From: Nocardioides antri
Lineage (GTDB): Bacteria > Actinomycetota > Actinomycetes > Propionibacteriales > Nocardioidaceae
Assembly: GCF_008373765.1 (NCBI RefSeq)
Contig: NZ_VUJW01000011.1
Span: 176,140-240,139, forward strand
Direction: 5' to 3'
DNA: 64,000 nt
Positions 52,119 to 63,955 of the stretch are shown piece after piece (position 1 is the stretch's first letter; every line of letters begins with the position of its first letter). A program made the position numbers and the translations under genes. Below the pieces are notes generated by a model that had not been told where the DNA came from, made no database searches, and worked only from the letters and a program-made list of their open reading frames with translations.

Positions 52119-52460
52119 ATGTTCGGGATCGGATTCGGTGAGCTCGTCGTCATCGCGTTCCTCGCCGTGCTCGTCTTCGGCCCCGACCGACTGCCCGACC
52201 TCGCGAAGCAGGCCGGCCAGATGGCCCGCAAGCTCCGGAGCTTCGCCAACAACACCCGCGACGAGCTGCGGTCGGAGCTCGGTCCCGAGTACGCCGACCT
52301 CGAGCTCCGCGACCTCGACCCCCGCGTCCTCGTCCGCAAGCACATCGCCGACGCGCTCGCCGAGGACGACGACGATGACGTGCCGGGCGGAAAGCAGGCA
52401 CCCGACCGCCGGGTGCTCGAGGCGGGCGAGCGCCCGCCGTACGACCTCGAGGCGACGTAG
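52119..52460 (+). CDS. tatB: Twin-arginine translocase subunit TatB
   Basis: This 113-residue protein starts MFGIGFGELVVIAFLAVLVF with the short membrane helix, followed by GPDRLPDLAKQAGQMARKLR, the conserved hinge (FGPxxLP) and amphipathic helix of TatA/B. The length and the acidic tail (ALAEDDDDDVPGGKQAPDRR) fit TatB rather than TatA. It works with TatC to export folded proteins; tatA and tatC are not in this window. Weak ribosome site (GCAGG). It lies 33 bases after mrp. Confidence 0.92.
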   Translation: MFGIGFGELVVIAFLAVLVFGPDRLPDLAKQAGQMARKLRSFANNTRDELRSELGPEYADLELRDLDPRVLVRKHIADALAEDDDDDVPGGKQAPDRRVLEAGERPPYDLEAT

Positions 52461-52495
52461 ATCCGGGTCGGCAGCTCCGTCAAGTCCAGGCAGCC

Positions 52496-53032
52496 TTAGG
52501 CGCGGGACTGGGCGGCGGCGAGAGCGCCGAACGGCACCAGGATCATCCGCCGGTCGTCGCCCTCGACCAGCTCGCAGAAGTCCGCGCCGACCCGGCGCAA
52601 GGTACCCTCGTGGCGCGACCCGTCGCGCAGGTGCAGCAGGCAGCGCTCGCCGGCCTCGGCGATCCGCCGCAGCGCGGAGCCGAGACCCAACCGGGTGAGG
52701 GGCGACCAGGCGACCTCGGGGATGGACCGCACCGAGGCTCCCTCGACGGTCCTGACCGCCTCGGCAGTGATCACCCAGTCGTGCTGACCGGCCGAGAGCA
52801 GGACCCAGTCGGCGGCCACCCGGTCGACGGTGCCGGTCACCGGGCCGACCCCGGCGACCCCCACCGTGAGCTCGGAGCCGACGGAAGCCATGAGACGGCT
52901 GGCGAGGGTGACGGTCTGGTACTCCGCGCGGCTGCGGTCGGCGTGCTCGGCGCCCCTCTCGGCGGCCGCGAGCGCACCGGCCTGGCCCTCGAGGTCGTCG
53001 AAAAGCGCGAAGAGCTCGTCCTCCCAACTCAT
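52496..53032 (-). CDS. Conserved actinobacterial protein, function unknown
   Basis: This 178-residue protein begins MSWEDELFALFDDLEGQAGA, an acidic helix, then a helical stretch. A beta-barrel-like part (about 70-165) has strands such as GPVTGTVDRVAADWVLLSAG and GSRHEGTLRRVGADFCELVE, which resemble an Sm- or SH3-like fold. I do not know a function. The start follows GGGGTGGGC. A plausible promoter (TTGCTG, 18 bases, TACGTT) lies near 53090 on the minus strand and overlaps a plus-strand one (TTGACG, 17 bases, CAGACT) for the LysM gene. Confidence 0.72.
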   Translation of the reverse strand: MSWEDELFALFDDLEGQAGALAAAERGAEHADRSRAEYQTVTLASRLMASVGSELTVGVAGVGPVTGTVDRVAADWVLLSAGQHDWVITAEAVRTVEGASVRSIPEVAWSPLTRLGLGSALRRIAEAGERCLLHLRDGSRHEGTLRRVGADFCELVEGDDRRMILVPFGALAAAQSRA

Positions 53033-53119
53033 GCTGCCCACCCCATCACATCGGCCCTGTGGAAAGCATGTTGACGCCCGCGCTGAACGTATCCAGACTG
53101 AAGCAAACGCAGCAAACTG

Positions 53120-53767
53120 ATGGTTCTCGGGGTGGTCGGTGTGACAGGTGACCTGCGTCGGGTCCGCAGCGTGGCGGTCTGGGGAGCCGCGACGGTCGCC
53201 GGGGGCGGGATCGGCTGGACCGCCCTCCCTACGCTCGCCGCGATCCCCGGCGCCCTGCGCACGGACGCGGAGTTCGCCGAGGTCCTCGTCGCGGGCTGCG
53301 CGGTGGCGACCGTTGCTGCCGCTGCCTGGCTGTGGCTGCTCACCACCGACGTGGTGGTGGGCGTGCTGCGGACGGGCGGCCGGGTCGCCGTACGCCACCC
53401 CGGACGGGCGCGGCTCCTCCTGCTGTCCGCCTGCGGCGCCGTGGTCCTGACCGGGCCGGCGGTGCCCGCCTCGGCCGACGACAGCCGGCCGGTCGCGCCG
53501 CACTCGCTCGCAGGACTACCACTGCCGGACCGCGCGACGAGCACCGCCACTCCCCCGCACAGCGACGGTGAGCCCGCCGGCCGGGTGCGCGTCCGCCCCG
53601 GCGACTCGTTGTGGGCGATCGCGGCGGGCCGGCTCGGGCCGCGGGCCACCGACGCCGACGTCGTCGACTACTGGCACCGGATCTACGAGCGCAACGCCGC
53701 CGTCATCGGCCCCGACCCGGACCTGATCCTGCCCGGCCAGCTGCTGGAGCTGCCCCCGGCCGGCTGA
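53120..53767 (+). CDS. LysM-domain membrane protein
   Basis: This 215-residue protein has two or three N-terminal membrane helices (AVATVAAAAWLWLLTTDVVV and LLLLSACGAVVLTGPAVPAS). A LysM domain follows at the C-terminus (about 155-215, VRVRPGDSLWAIAAGRLGPR to LILPGQLLELPPAG), so it should bind peptidoglycan outside the membrane. The Rv3235-family gene follows 41 bases later with its own strong AGGAGG, and secA converges. The grouping suggests an envelope or export role. Confidence 0.86.
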   Translation: MVLGVVGVTGDLRRVRSVAVWGAATVAGGGIGWTALPTLAAIPGALRTDAEFAEVLVAGCAVATVAAAAWLWLLTTDVVVGVLRTGGRVAVRHPGRARLLLLSACGAVVLTGPAVPASADDSRPVAPHSLAGLPLPDRATSTATPPHSDGEPAGRVRVRPGDSLWAIAAGRLGPRATDADVVDYWHRIYERNAAVIGPDPDLILPGQLLELPPAG

Positions 53768-53808
53768 ACCCACCCACCCGTCACCAGCGTCCGCTCGAGG
53801 AGGACACG

Positions 53809-54315
53809 ATGACCACTACCCTGCACCCGCTCATGGGCGTCCGCCTGCCCGTCCCGGTCGCCGCGACCCAGGGCACGCTCGCGCTCGCCATGCTGCCCCG
53901 CAGCGAGCCTCCCGCCGCCCACGGCGCGGCGTCCGCCGGCGCCACGGTGGTGGCGATCGACCAGCGTCAGCGGGCCGTCGTCGAGGAATGGACGCGTCGC
54001 TTCGTCCAGGCCGCGGTCGAGATCGTCGGCGGCGACCGGCCGGCGTCCCAGCTCCTCCGGTGGACGGTGCCCGAGGTCTACGACGACCTGCGCCGCCGGG
54101 CCCTGCTGGTCGCCCGTGCCGGCGGCCACCAGCCGGGGCTCGCCCGGGTCCAGCCCGTCCGCCCGCGGGTGCTGAGCGTCCACACCTGCTTCGTTCGGCC
54201 GGACGCCGTCGAGGTCGCCGTGCACGTGAGGTACGGCGAGCGGTCCCGTGCGCTGGCCGCTCGCTTCGAGCGGATCGAGCAGCGCTGGGTCTGCTCGGCC
54301 CTCGACTTCTCCTAG
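53809..54315 (+). CDS. Rv3235-family protein
   Basis: This 168-residue protein belongs to the Rv3235 family, usually found next to secA in actinobacteria. The conserved domain (about 50-165) contains EEWTRRFVQAAVEIVGGDRP, ASQLLRWTVPEVYDDLRRRA and the closing EQRWVCSALDFS. The first 45 residues are low-complexity. The fold resembles NTF2-like/SecB-type barrels, but function is unknown. The ATG has AGGAGG eight bases upstream. Its stop is four bases from the secA stop. Confidence 0.85.
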   Translation: MTTTLHPLMGVRLPVPVAATQGTLALAMLPRSEPPAAHGAASAGATVVAIDQRQRAVVEEWTRRFVQAAVEIVGGDRPASQLLRWTVPEVYDDLRRRALLVARAGGHQPGLARVQPVRPRVLSVHTCFVRPDAVEVAVHVRYGERSRALAARFERIEQRWVCSALDFS

Positions 54316-54319
54316 ACGC

Positions 54320-57244
<2,925 letters not shown>

Positions 57245-57272
57245 GGCCGCAACTGTACCCAGCAGGCGTTAC

Positions 57273-57363
57273 GGGGCCTAAGTCCGCGGCGTCGTGCAAG
57301 CGAGCGACGCTCAGCGTGCGTCCTGAGCGGTGCGCAGCGTGCGACGCCGCGGACTTAGGCCCC
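57273..57363. terminator. 91-bp stem-loop between DUF4233 and secA
   Basis: Perfect 22-base arms at 57273-57294 and 57342-57363 (GGGGCCTAAGTCCGCGGCGT ...) enclose a 47-base loop. The loop itself has CGCTCAG/CTGAGCG arms. The right arm includes the TAA stop of the DUF4233 gene. It should stop folC-DUF4233 transcription ahead of secA. It is much longer than needed for a terminator, so it may be a mobile-element relic. Confidence 0.7.
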
Positions 57364-57735
57364 GGGGGCCGATTCGTGCTCGGCGCCGTTCTCCGCGGAC
57401 GCGGCGTAAGCCGCCCGGTCACGCTCGATCTTGCGACCGACGGCGAAGGCGGCGACCCACAGCGCGGCGAGGACGAGCCCGAGGACGAACATCAGCGGGA
57501 TGACGAACCCGAGCCCGACGGCCGCGACCTGGACCAGGTGCCCGAGCCAGTAGCCCCACTCGGCCCGGAGCAGGCCCGCGACGACGAGGCAGCCGGCGGC
57601 GAGGCCGAGCCCGACCGCCAGCGCGGTGCCCGTCGACACGTCCGCGACGGCGATCATCACCGGCGTCGTCAGCCCGAGGACGATCGCCTCGACGCAGAGG
57701 ACCATCGCGCACAGGGAGCGCCGCGGCGAGGTCAT
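57355..57735 (-). CDS. DUF4233 membrane protein
   Basis: This 126-residue protein has four membrane helices (LCAMVLCVEAIVLGLTTPVM, ALAVGLGLAAGCLVVAGLL, LVQVAAVGLGFVIPLMFVLG, LVLAALWVAAFAVGRKIERD). The family sits next to folC in actinobacteria and has no known function. The ATG overlaps the folC stop as ATGA. Its stop codon is part of the long stem-loop. TAA is a rare stop in this window. Confidence 0.92.
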   Translation of the reverse strand: MTSPRRSLCAMVLCVEAIVLGLTTPVMIAVADVSTGTALAVGLGLAAGCLVVAGLLRAEWGYWLGHLVQVAAVGLGFVIPLMFVLGLVLAALWVAAFAVGRKIERDRAAYAASAENGAEHESAPGA

Positions 57736-59096
57736 CTGCGGCCCCCGAGCAGTGACCGGGCCTCACCGACGGTGACGACCGACCCGGTGACCAGGACCGC
57801 GCCGGAGCCCAGCGGGTCACCGGCACCGGCGCCGGCCTCGGCCAGCCACGCCGCGTGGTCGAGGGCGTCGGACAGCCGGGGCATGACGGTGACCCGGTCC
57901 TCCCCGAAGACCCCGACCGCGGTGTCCGCGAGCTGGTCGGCGGGCATCGCCCGGTCGGTGGAGTTCTGGGTGACCACGACGTGGGCGAGGTGCGGCTCGA
58001 ACGCGGCCAGCAGCCCCTCGGCGTCCTTGTCGCCCATCACCCCGATGACGCCGATCAGCGGGTCGAACCGGAACGAGTCCTCGAGCGCCGCCGCGGTCGC
58101 CTCGGCCCCCGCCGGGTTGTGGGCGGCGTCGAGCACGATGGTGGGGCTGCGGCGCACGATCTCGAGCCGGCCGGGCGAGGTCGACTCGGCAAAGGCCTGG
58201 CGCACGACCTCGTCCGCGAGCGGCTGGTCGCCGATGAGCGACTCGACGGCGGCGAGAGCGGTCGCGGCGTTCTGTGCCTGGTGGGCGCCGTAGAGCGGCA
58301 GGAACAGCTCGTCGTACTGCCCCCGGAGGCCGCGGATCGTCACCGACTGGCCGCCGACCGCCGGCACCCGGGTCACGACGTCGAACTCCATGCCTTCGCG
58401 GACCACGGTCGCGCCGACCTCCGCCGCCCGGCGGAGCAGCACCTCGGCGACCTCGGCCGTCTGCTGCGCCAGGACCGCGACCGACCCGGCCTTGATGATC
58501 CCGGCCTTCTCCTGCGCGATCGCGGCAGCCGTCGTGCCGAGGTAGCTGGCGTGGTCGAGGGCGATCGGCGTGACGACGGCGACGTCCGCGTCGATCACGT
58601 TGGTCGCGTCCCACGAGCCGCCCATGCCGACCTCGACCACGGCGACGTCGACAGGTGCGTCGGCGAACGCGGCGTACGCCATCCCGACAACGGTCTCGAA
58701 GAACGACAGCGGGTGGGCCTCGGAGGCGTCCACCAGGTGGGTGTACGGCGCCACGTCGTTGAACGCCCGCACGAACGCCTCGTCGTCGAGCGGCTCCCCG
58801 TCGACGCTGATCCGCTCGTTCATCCGCTCCACGTGGGGACTGGTGAACCGTCCCGTGCGCAGGTCGTGGGCGCGCAGCAGCGTGTCGACCATCCGGGCGG
58901 TCGACGTCTTGCCGTTGGTGCCGGTTAGGTGGATCGAGCGGTAGGTGCGCTGCGGATCGCCGAGCAGCTCGGTGAACGCGCGGATCCGGTCGAGCGAGGG
59001 CTCGAGCCGGGTCTCGGGCCAGCGGCTGAGGAGGGCGTCCTCGGCCTCGGCGAACGTCTCGGCGGCACGGGGTGCGCTGTCAGGGGTCTCGGTCAT
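57732..59096 (-). CDS. folC: Bifunctional folylpolyglutamate/dihydrofolate synthase
   Basis: This 454-residue Mur-ligase-like enzyme adds glutamate to dihydropteroate and folates. It has SIHLTGTNGKTSTARMVDTL (P-loop), the folate loop DLRTGRFTSPHVERMNERIS, PIALDHASYLGTTAAAIAQE with metal His, and IVLDAAHNPAGAEATAAALE in the C-domain. The ATG gives a normal N-terminus MTETPDSAPRAAETFAEAED. No ribosome site is seen; TAGACT lies 11 bases upstream. valS, the common upstream partner, is missing here and a GNAT gene is in its place. Confidence 0.95.
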   Translation of the reverse strand: MTETPDSAPRAAETFAEAEDALLSRWPETRLEPSLDRIRAFTELLGDPQRTYRSIHLTGTNGKTSTARMVDTLLRAHDLRTGRFTSPHVERMNERISVDGEPLDDEAFVRAFNDVAPYTHLVDASEAHPLSFFETVVGMAYAAFADAPVDVAVVEVGMGGSWDATNVIDADVAVVTPIALDHASYLGTTAAAIAQEKAGIIKAGSVAVLAQQTAEVAEVLLRRAAEVGATVVREGMEFDVVTRVPAVGGQSVTIRGLRGQYDELFLPLYGAHQAQNAATALAAVESLIGDQPLADEVVRQAFAESTSPGRLEIVRRSPTIVLDAAHNPAGAEATAAALEDSFRFDPLIGVIGVMGDKDAEGLLAAFEPHLAHVVVTQNSTDRAMPADQLADTAVGVFGEDRVTVMPRLSDALDHAAWLAEAGAGAGDPLGSGAVLVTGSVVTVGEARSLLGGRR

Positions 59097-59130
59097 GGCG
59101 AGGGCCGAGTCTAGGCCCGCCGACGCGTCC

Positions 59131-60036
59131 CTAGCGGATCGTGAGCTCCACCATGTCGACGACCGGCTCGAAACCGAGCGCGGTGTAGATGCCGTTGGAG
59201 GTCGGGTTGGCCTGGTCGGTGAACAGCGTGACCCGGCTGCCCTCCGCGAGGAGGTGCCGGGAGACCCCGGCCACGGCCGCGCTGGCGTAGCCCTGGCCGC
59301 GGTGCTCCTTCGGGGTGAACACCGGACCGATCCGCGCAACGCCGTACGCCGGCGGGTTGGCCGCGGTGAGGTGGACCGGGGTGTCGCCGTCGTCGACCCA
59401 CATCCACACCCGGCCCTGCCGGATCCGCTCGCGGATGTCGTCCGCCGAGGTGCTCTCCCCGCGGTCGGCGTGGCCCTCGTGCCCGGCCTGCTCGTCGGCG
59501 TCGATGTGGAACTGCCGGAACCACTCGACGGCGAGCGGCAGCTCTTCGTCGTACGCCGGGCGCAGCCGGCCGCGGGCGGGCCGCGGCTCCACGAGTGTGC
59601 CGAGCTCGAAGAGGCGGGTGTGCATGGTCACCGCGACCCCGCCTCCGGCCCTCTCCGCGACCCGGTCGGCGAAGACCGTCGTCGAGGGCAGCGCACCGTT
59701 GACGCCGCCGATCTCCTCGCCCCGGTCCACGAGCGCATCCGCGAGCGCGAGCGCGGCGCCGTCCGGCATCGCCAGCAGGTAGGGCGGGTACGGCGCGAAC
59801 GGCGCCGTGCGCATCGCGACGCCGGCGATCGCGCCTGCCTCATCCTCCACCACCGCGAACCAGAAGAAGGGCGAGCTCGCTACGGGGTCGACGCCCCGGT
59901 CCGCCGCCGCGGCGGCGCGCTCGGCCATCGTGGCGACCACGGTCGCCGTCACCGGGTCCTTCGCGAGCCGCTCGGCGGCACGGTCGAGGAACGCGCGTGC
60001 GTCGTCGAAGAACGTCACCCGGAATCCGTTGCCCAT
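59131..60036 (-). CDS. GNAT-family acetyltransferase
   Basis: This 301-residue GNAT protein has an N-terminal domain that is GNAT-like but degenerate, and a C-terminal active one. The motif A reads GPVFTPKEHRGQGYASAAVA, followed by RVTLFTDQANPTSNGIYTAL and GFEPVVDMVELTIR. The DQANPTSNxIYxxLGF end is typical of the YycN-like group. The substrate is unknown. The ATG lies six bases after GATCGT, with a TTGAGG 17 bases further upstream. It precedes folC on the same strand by 35 bases. Confidence 0.88.
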   Translation of the reverse strand: MGNGFRVTFFDDARAFLDRAAERLAKDPVTATVVATMAERAAAAADRGVDPVASSPFFWFAVVEDEAGAIAGVAMRTAPFAPYPPYLLAMPDGAALALADALVDRGEEIGGVNGALPSTTVFADRVAERAGGGVAVTMHTRLFELGTLVEPRPARGRLRPAYDEELPLAVEWFRQFHIDADEQAGHEGHADRGESTSADDIRERIRQGRVWMWVDDGDTPVHLTAANPPAYGVARIGPVFTPKEHRGQGYASAAVAGVSRHLLAEGSRVTLFTDQANPTSNGIYTALGFEPVVDMVELTIR

Positions 60037-60159
60037 GGCCTGACGATCCCAGTGCCGCGCAGCACCCTCAACCGATTTCCGTCGGCGACGCCGCACGGTT
60101 CGTGTCTGCGCAGACCGTCCGAACTCCGCACCGGTCGCCAGGCCCGCGCCACCTCGAGG

Positions 60160-60774
60160 TCAGCGGGACTCGAACGCGAGCCGTCCCGCCAGCAGCGCGA
60201 ACGTCGCGGCGAAGGTCTTCCGGACGGCGTCGAGGACCCGCGGCCGCCGCAGGACGTGGTCGCGCACGGCGGCAGCGAAGACGCCGTAGGCCGCGAACAC
60301 GACGAAGGTCATCACCATGAACACCGTGCTCAGGGCGAGCATCGCCGGCACCGCTCCGTCGCCCGCCGGGACGAACTGCGGGAGGAAGGCGAAGAAGAAG
60401 ATCGTCAGCTTGGGGTTGAGCAGGTTGAGCGTGATGCCGGCTCCGAGCACGCTCCAGAACGAGCGGCGCTGGTCCTCGACGCCCTCCTCGACCGACAGCG
60501 CGCCCCGGTCCCGCCAGGTGGCCCAGGCCATGTAGAGGAGGTAGGCGACGCCGGCGTACTTGATCACGGCGAACGCGACCCCGCTGGCGTGCAGCAGCGC
60601 GGCGAGGCCGGTCACCGCGGCCAGCAGGTGCGGCACCGTGCCCAGCGTGCACGCGAACGCCGCCAGGACGCTCGCCCGCGCCCCGCGGGTGAGACCGGCC
60701 GCGATCGTGTAGAGCGCACCCGTACCGGGCGTCGCCACGATCACCAGCGAGGTGAGGAGGAAGGCGAGGGTCAT
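60160..60774 (-). CDS. LysE-family amino acid exporter
   Basis: This 204-residue transporter has six membrane helices and the LysE/RhtB pattern. It has LLTSLVIVATPGTGALYTIA at the start, YAGVAYLLYMAWATWRDRG in helix 3 and GITLNLLNPKLTIFFFAFLP in helix 4. It should export an amino acid or similar metabolite. An aspartate usual in the first re-entrant motif (PGP) is PGT here. The ATG follows TAGTCT by eight bases. Confidence 0.9.
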   Translation of the reverse strand: MTLAFLLTSLVIVATPGTGALYTIAAGLTRGARASVLAAFACTLGTVPHLLAAVTGLAALLHASGVAFAVIKYAGVAYLLYMAWATWRDRGALSVEEGVEDQRRSFWSVLGAGITLNLLNPKLTIFFFAFLPQFVPAGDGAVPAMLALSTVFMVMTFVVFAAYGVFAAAVRDHVLRRPRVLDAVRKTFAATFALLAGRLAFESR

Positions 60775-60832
60775 GCCGCGTAAGACTAGCCACGCGGCGC
60801 GAACTCATCGGCCGGTGCGCGGCGTGCTCGTC

Positions 60833-62635
60833 CTACGCCTCGAGGCGGGCGAGCTCCTCGTCGACGAGCGCGGGGTCGAGCTTGGTGAAGACCGGGCTCG
60901 GCTTGCCGACGGGGGTGCCGGGCGCGATCGGGTGGCGTCGCCACTCCGGGAAGCCGGAGTACTCCCCCGTGATGATCGGGTACGGCGCACCGCCGTCGAG
61001 GTCCTCCGCCTCCTCGATCCGCGGCATCGGCGCGACCGCACCGGTCCCGCCGAGCGCCGCGTCGACCGCGTTGGCCGAGAACGGCAGGAACGGCGACAGC
61101 ACCAGGTTGAGGTCGGCGACGCACTGCGCCGCGACGTGCAGGATCGTCGCGAGCCGTTCCCGCTCATCGTCGTCTGTGCTCTTCGCGAGCTTCCACGGCT
61201 CGTGATCGGAGACGTACTTGTTGACCTCGCCGACCGCCCGCATCGCCTCGCCGATCGCCTGGCGCATCCGGTTGCGGCCGATCAGGTCGCCGACGATGCC
61301 GAACGCCGCCTCGCTCGCCGCGAGCACGGCCTCGTCGGCCTCGGTGAGCGGGCCGGCTGCGGGGATCTCCCCGAAGTTCTTGTGGATCAGGGTGGCGGTC
61401 CGGTTGACCAGGTTGCCCCAGCCGGCGACCAGCTCGTCGTTGGTACGACGCACGAACTCGGCCCACGTGAAGTCGCTGTCCTGGTTCTCCGGGCCGGCAG
61501 CGGCGACGAAGTAGCGGAACGCGTCGGCCTGGTAGCGGCTCAGCAGGTCGCGCACGTAGATCACGACCTTCTTCGAGGACGAGAACTTCTTGCCCTCCAT
61601 GGTGAGGAACTCCGAGCTGACGACCTCGGTGGGCAGGTTGAGCTCGCCGTACGTGCCCGGGCTGCCGCCCTTGCTCCCCTGGCCGCGGTAGGCCAACAGC
61701 TCGGCCGGCCAGATCTGGCTGTGGAAGGTGATGTTGTCCTTGCCCATGAAGTAGTAGGACAGCGCCTCCGGGTCGTTCCACCACTCCCGCCAACGGTCCG
61801 GTTCGCCGAGGCGCCGCGCCCACTCGATCGACGCCGACAGGTAGCCGATGACGGCGTCGAACCAGACGTAGAGCTTCTTCGTCGGGTTGTCGCGCCAGCC
61901 GTCGAGCGGCACGGCGATGCCCCAGTCGATGTCGCGGGTCATCGCCCGCGGGCGGATCTCCTCGAGGATGTTCTTGGAGAACCGGATCACGTTGGGCCGC
62001 CAGAGGCCGGTCGCCTCGCGCTGGTCGAGCCACTCGCCCAGCGCGTCGGCGAGGGCGGGCAGGTCGAGGAAGAAGTGCTGGGTCTCGACGAACTCCGGCG
62101 TCTCGCCGTTGATCCGGCTGCGGGGGTTCTTGAGGTCCTGCGGGTCGAGCTGGTTGCCGCAGTTGTCGCACTGGTCGCCGCGCGCGCCGTCGTAGCCGCA
62201 GATCGGGCAGGTGCCCTCGATGTAGCGGTCCGGCAGCGTGCGGCCGGTCGACGGCGAGATCGCTCCGAACGTCGTCTCCTCCAGGAAGTAGCCGTTCTCG
62301 TAGACACCGAGGAACAGCTGCTGGACGACCGCGTGGTGGTTGCGGGTCGTCGTCCGTGTGTAGAGGTCGTAGGTGAGCCCCAGCGCGACGAAGTCCTCCG
62401 CGATCAGCCGGTGGTTCTGGTCCGCCAGCTCCTGCGGGGTCATCCCGGCCTCGTCGGCGGCGATCAGGATCGGCGTGCCGTGCTCGTCGGACCCCGAGAC
62501 CATGAGGACGTCGTGCCCGGCCATCCGCATGTAGCGCGAGAACACGTCGGAGGGCACGCCGAAACCGGCCACGTGGCCGATGTGGCGCGGGCCGTTGGCG
62601 TACGGCCAGGCGACGGCGGACAGGACTCGACTCAT
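60833..62635 (-). CDS. metG: Methionyl-tRNA synthetase
   Basis: This 600-residue class Ia synthetase shows [20 protein letters not shown] (HIGH), the zinc knuckle [20 protein letters not shown], the tryptophan-rich [17 protein letters not shown] and the KMSKS-equivalent [18 protein letters not shown]. There is no C-terminal dimerisation EMAP domain. The shorter actinobacterial type usually has 515-600 residues. The ATG is seven bases after TAGGAT, so the mRNA should be leaderless. It lies 59 bases upstream of the LysE gene. Confidence 0.96.
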   Translation of the reverse strand: MSRVLSAVAWPYANGPRHIGHVAGFGVPSDVFSRYMRMAGHDVLMVSGSDEHGTPILIAADEAGMTPQELADQNHRLIAEDFVALGLTYDLYTRTTTRNHHAVVQQLFLGVYENGYFLEETTFGAISPSTGRTLPDRYIEGTCPICGYDGARGDQCDNCGNQLDPQDLKNPRSRINGETPEFVETQHFFLDLPALADALGEWLDQREATGLWRPNVIRFSKNILEEIRPRAMTRDIDWGIAVPLDGWRDNPTKKLYVWFDAVIGYLSASIEWARRLGEPDRWREWWNDPEALSYYFMGKDNITFHSQIWPAELLAYRGQGSKGGSPGTYGELNLPTEVVSSEFLTMEGKKFSSSKKVVIYVRDLLSRYQADAFRYFVAAAGPENQDSDFTWAEFVRRTNDELVAGWGNLVNRTATLIHKNFGEIPAAGPLTEADEAVLAASEAAFGIVGDLIGRNRMRQAIGEAMRAVGEVNKYVSDHEPWKLAKSTDDDERERLATILHVAAQCVADLNLVLSPFLPFSANAVDAALGGTGAVAPMPRIEEAEDLDGGAPYPIITGEYSGFPEWRRHPIAPGTPVGKPSPVFTKLDPALVDEELARLEA

Positions 62636-62655
62636 GGGTCGAATCCTAGGGGGGC

Positions 62656-63822
62656 TCACCCGACGCGGAACTCCCGCATCCGGCGGGCCGTGCGGCGCCG
62701 GACCGCCGGGAGGGCGTCGTACAGGTGACGGCCGGGGCAGGCGGTGTCGTTGGTGTCGCGGTGGCCGTCGATGGTGGGCAGCTCCACCAGCTGGCCGGCG
62801 GCGAACCTGTCGCTGCCGGTCGACCGGATCCAGACCGTACGACGGGGGCGGCCGCCGTACATGTCGAGCTTCCACGACGCTACCCGCACGAGCGCCCGGA
62901 TCATCGGCTTGCCGACCCGTCCCTCCTGGAGGTTGCCGATCGCGGCGACGCCGACCGACGCGTGGTTGAACCCGAGGGTGTGCGCGCCGCGCACAGCCCG
63001 CCGGGGGCCACCGGCACGGCCCTCCCACAGCCGGCCGAACCGGTCGACGAGGAAGTTGTAGCCGATGTCGGACCAGCCGAGGCTCTGGGTGTGGTAGCGG
63101 TACATCGCGCGGATCATGCCCGGCACGTCGGCCCGCTCGTAGTCGTTGCCGCTGACGGTGTGGTGGACGTGGACCTGCCGGATCCGCCGGTTGTACTCCG
63201 GCCGGCCGCTGCGCAGCCGCGGGTTCGGGCTCCACGCCTTGCGATAGAAGAGGCCGGGCATCGGCACTCCTCCCTCCTCCCGGGCGAGCTCCGCGTCGTC
63301 CTCGGGCGGCTCGAGGTCCGCCAGCGCGTCGGCGGGGAGCCGGCGCGGCCGGAGCAGCGCCAGCACCGGGTCGCGCTGGTCGCCCGTCAGCTCGACCTGG
63401 ACCGCGTCGCTGGGCCCTACCCACACCAGGTCGGTCGCCGCAGACGCGTCCGCCGCCTCCTCCGAGTCGGGGTCGGGCCCGTGGGTGAGGCGCGGCAGCC
63501 GGCGCCAGTCGGTCCAGCCGCCGGACTCCTGACGCCAGCGCGCCCGCACCCCGCCGTCGCCGCGCCGCCAGGTCGCGCCCAGCACGGTGAACCGGGTGGT
63601 CTCGATGACGGGTGTCCGCAGCCCTCCGCCCCGACGAGCGACGCCCGGCAGGGTGGCCAGGGGCAGGTCGAGCGCGTCCACTCCCTCCGGCAGCGGGTGC
63701 AGCCTGCGACGACGGCCGGCAGCCGCAGGTCCGGTCGCGGAGACCCACGCGACGGAGGCGGTAGCCGCCGTCGCCAGGCGGGTCACGTCACGACGTCCGA
63801 TAGCCAGGTCCGAGATCCCCAT
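62656..63822 (-). CDS. Exported N-acetylmuramoyl-L-alanine amidase (PGRP type)
   Basis: This 388-residue protein has an N-terminal export signal with an Arg pair ([20 protein letters not shown]), possibly a Tat signal. An N-terminal domain of about 150 residues ([20 protein letters not shown]) precedes the PGRP/amidase_2 domain from about residue 215. The zinc ligands appear in [13 protein letters not shown], the middle His in [20 protein letters not shown] and the Cys in [20 protein letters not shown]. It should cut between muramic acid and stem peptide in the wall. The 178 bases upstream hold a palindrome but no gene. Confidence 0.9.
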   Translation of the reverse strand: MGISDLAIGRRDVTRLATAATASVAWVSATGPAAAGRRRRLHPLPEGVDALDLPLATLPGVARRGGGLRTPVIETTRFTVLGATWRRGDGGVRARWRQESGGWTDWRRLPRLTHGPDPDSEEAADASAATDLVWVGPSDAVQVELTGDQRDPVLALLRPRRLPADALADLEPPEDDAELAREEGGVPMPGLFYRKAWSPNPRLRSGRPEYNRRIRQVHVHHTVSGNDYERADVPGMIRAMYRYHTQSLGWSDIGYNFLVDRFGRLWEGRAGGPRRAVRGAHTLGFNHASVGVAAIGNLQEGRVGKPMIRALVRVASWKLDMYGGRPRRTVWIRSTGSDRFAAGQLVELPTIDGHRDTNDTACPGRHLYDALPAVRRRTARRMREFRVG

Positions 63823-63929
63823 GGGAGTTCAGCATGCGACATCCGGCGCCGGTTCCCGGGCAACCCGGGGATCCCTCGCGTGTCTAGACCGGTGAGGTGC
63901 GGTCGACTGGCGGGGCTGACCGGGGAGAC

Positions 63930-63955
63930 AGTTTCACCGGCCGGCCGGTGAAACT
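63930..63955. repeat. Perfect 26-bp palindrome upstream of the amidase
   Basis: The sequence starting AGTTTCACCGGCC is followed by its exact complement GGCCGGTGAAACT. It is preceded by GAGAC, and GAGACAGATTCACC recurs at 63987-64000, so a second, imperfect copy may continue past the window. It could be a regulator site or an intergenic repeat. The rest of 63823-64000 holds nothing else I recognise. Confidence 0.6.

Noticed and set aside
60037-60159. Possible small gene between the GNAT and LysE genes
   Set aside because: Neither strand shows a start with a ribosome site or -10 box and a sensible product. Only a GNAT promoter is supported.
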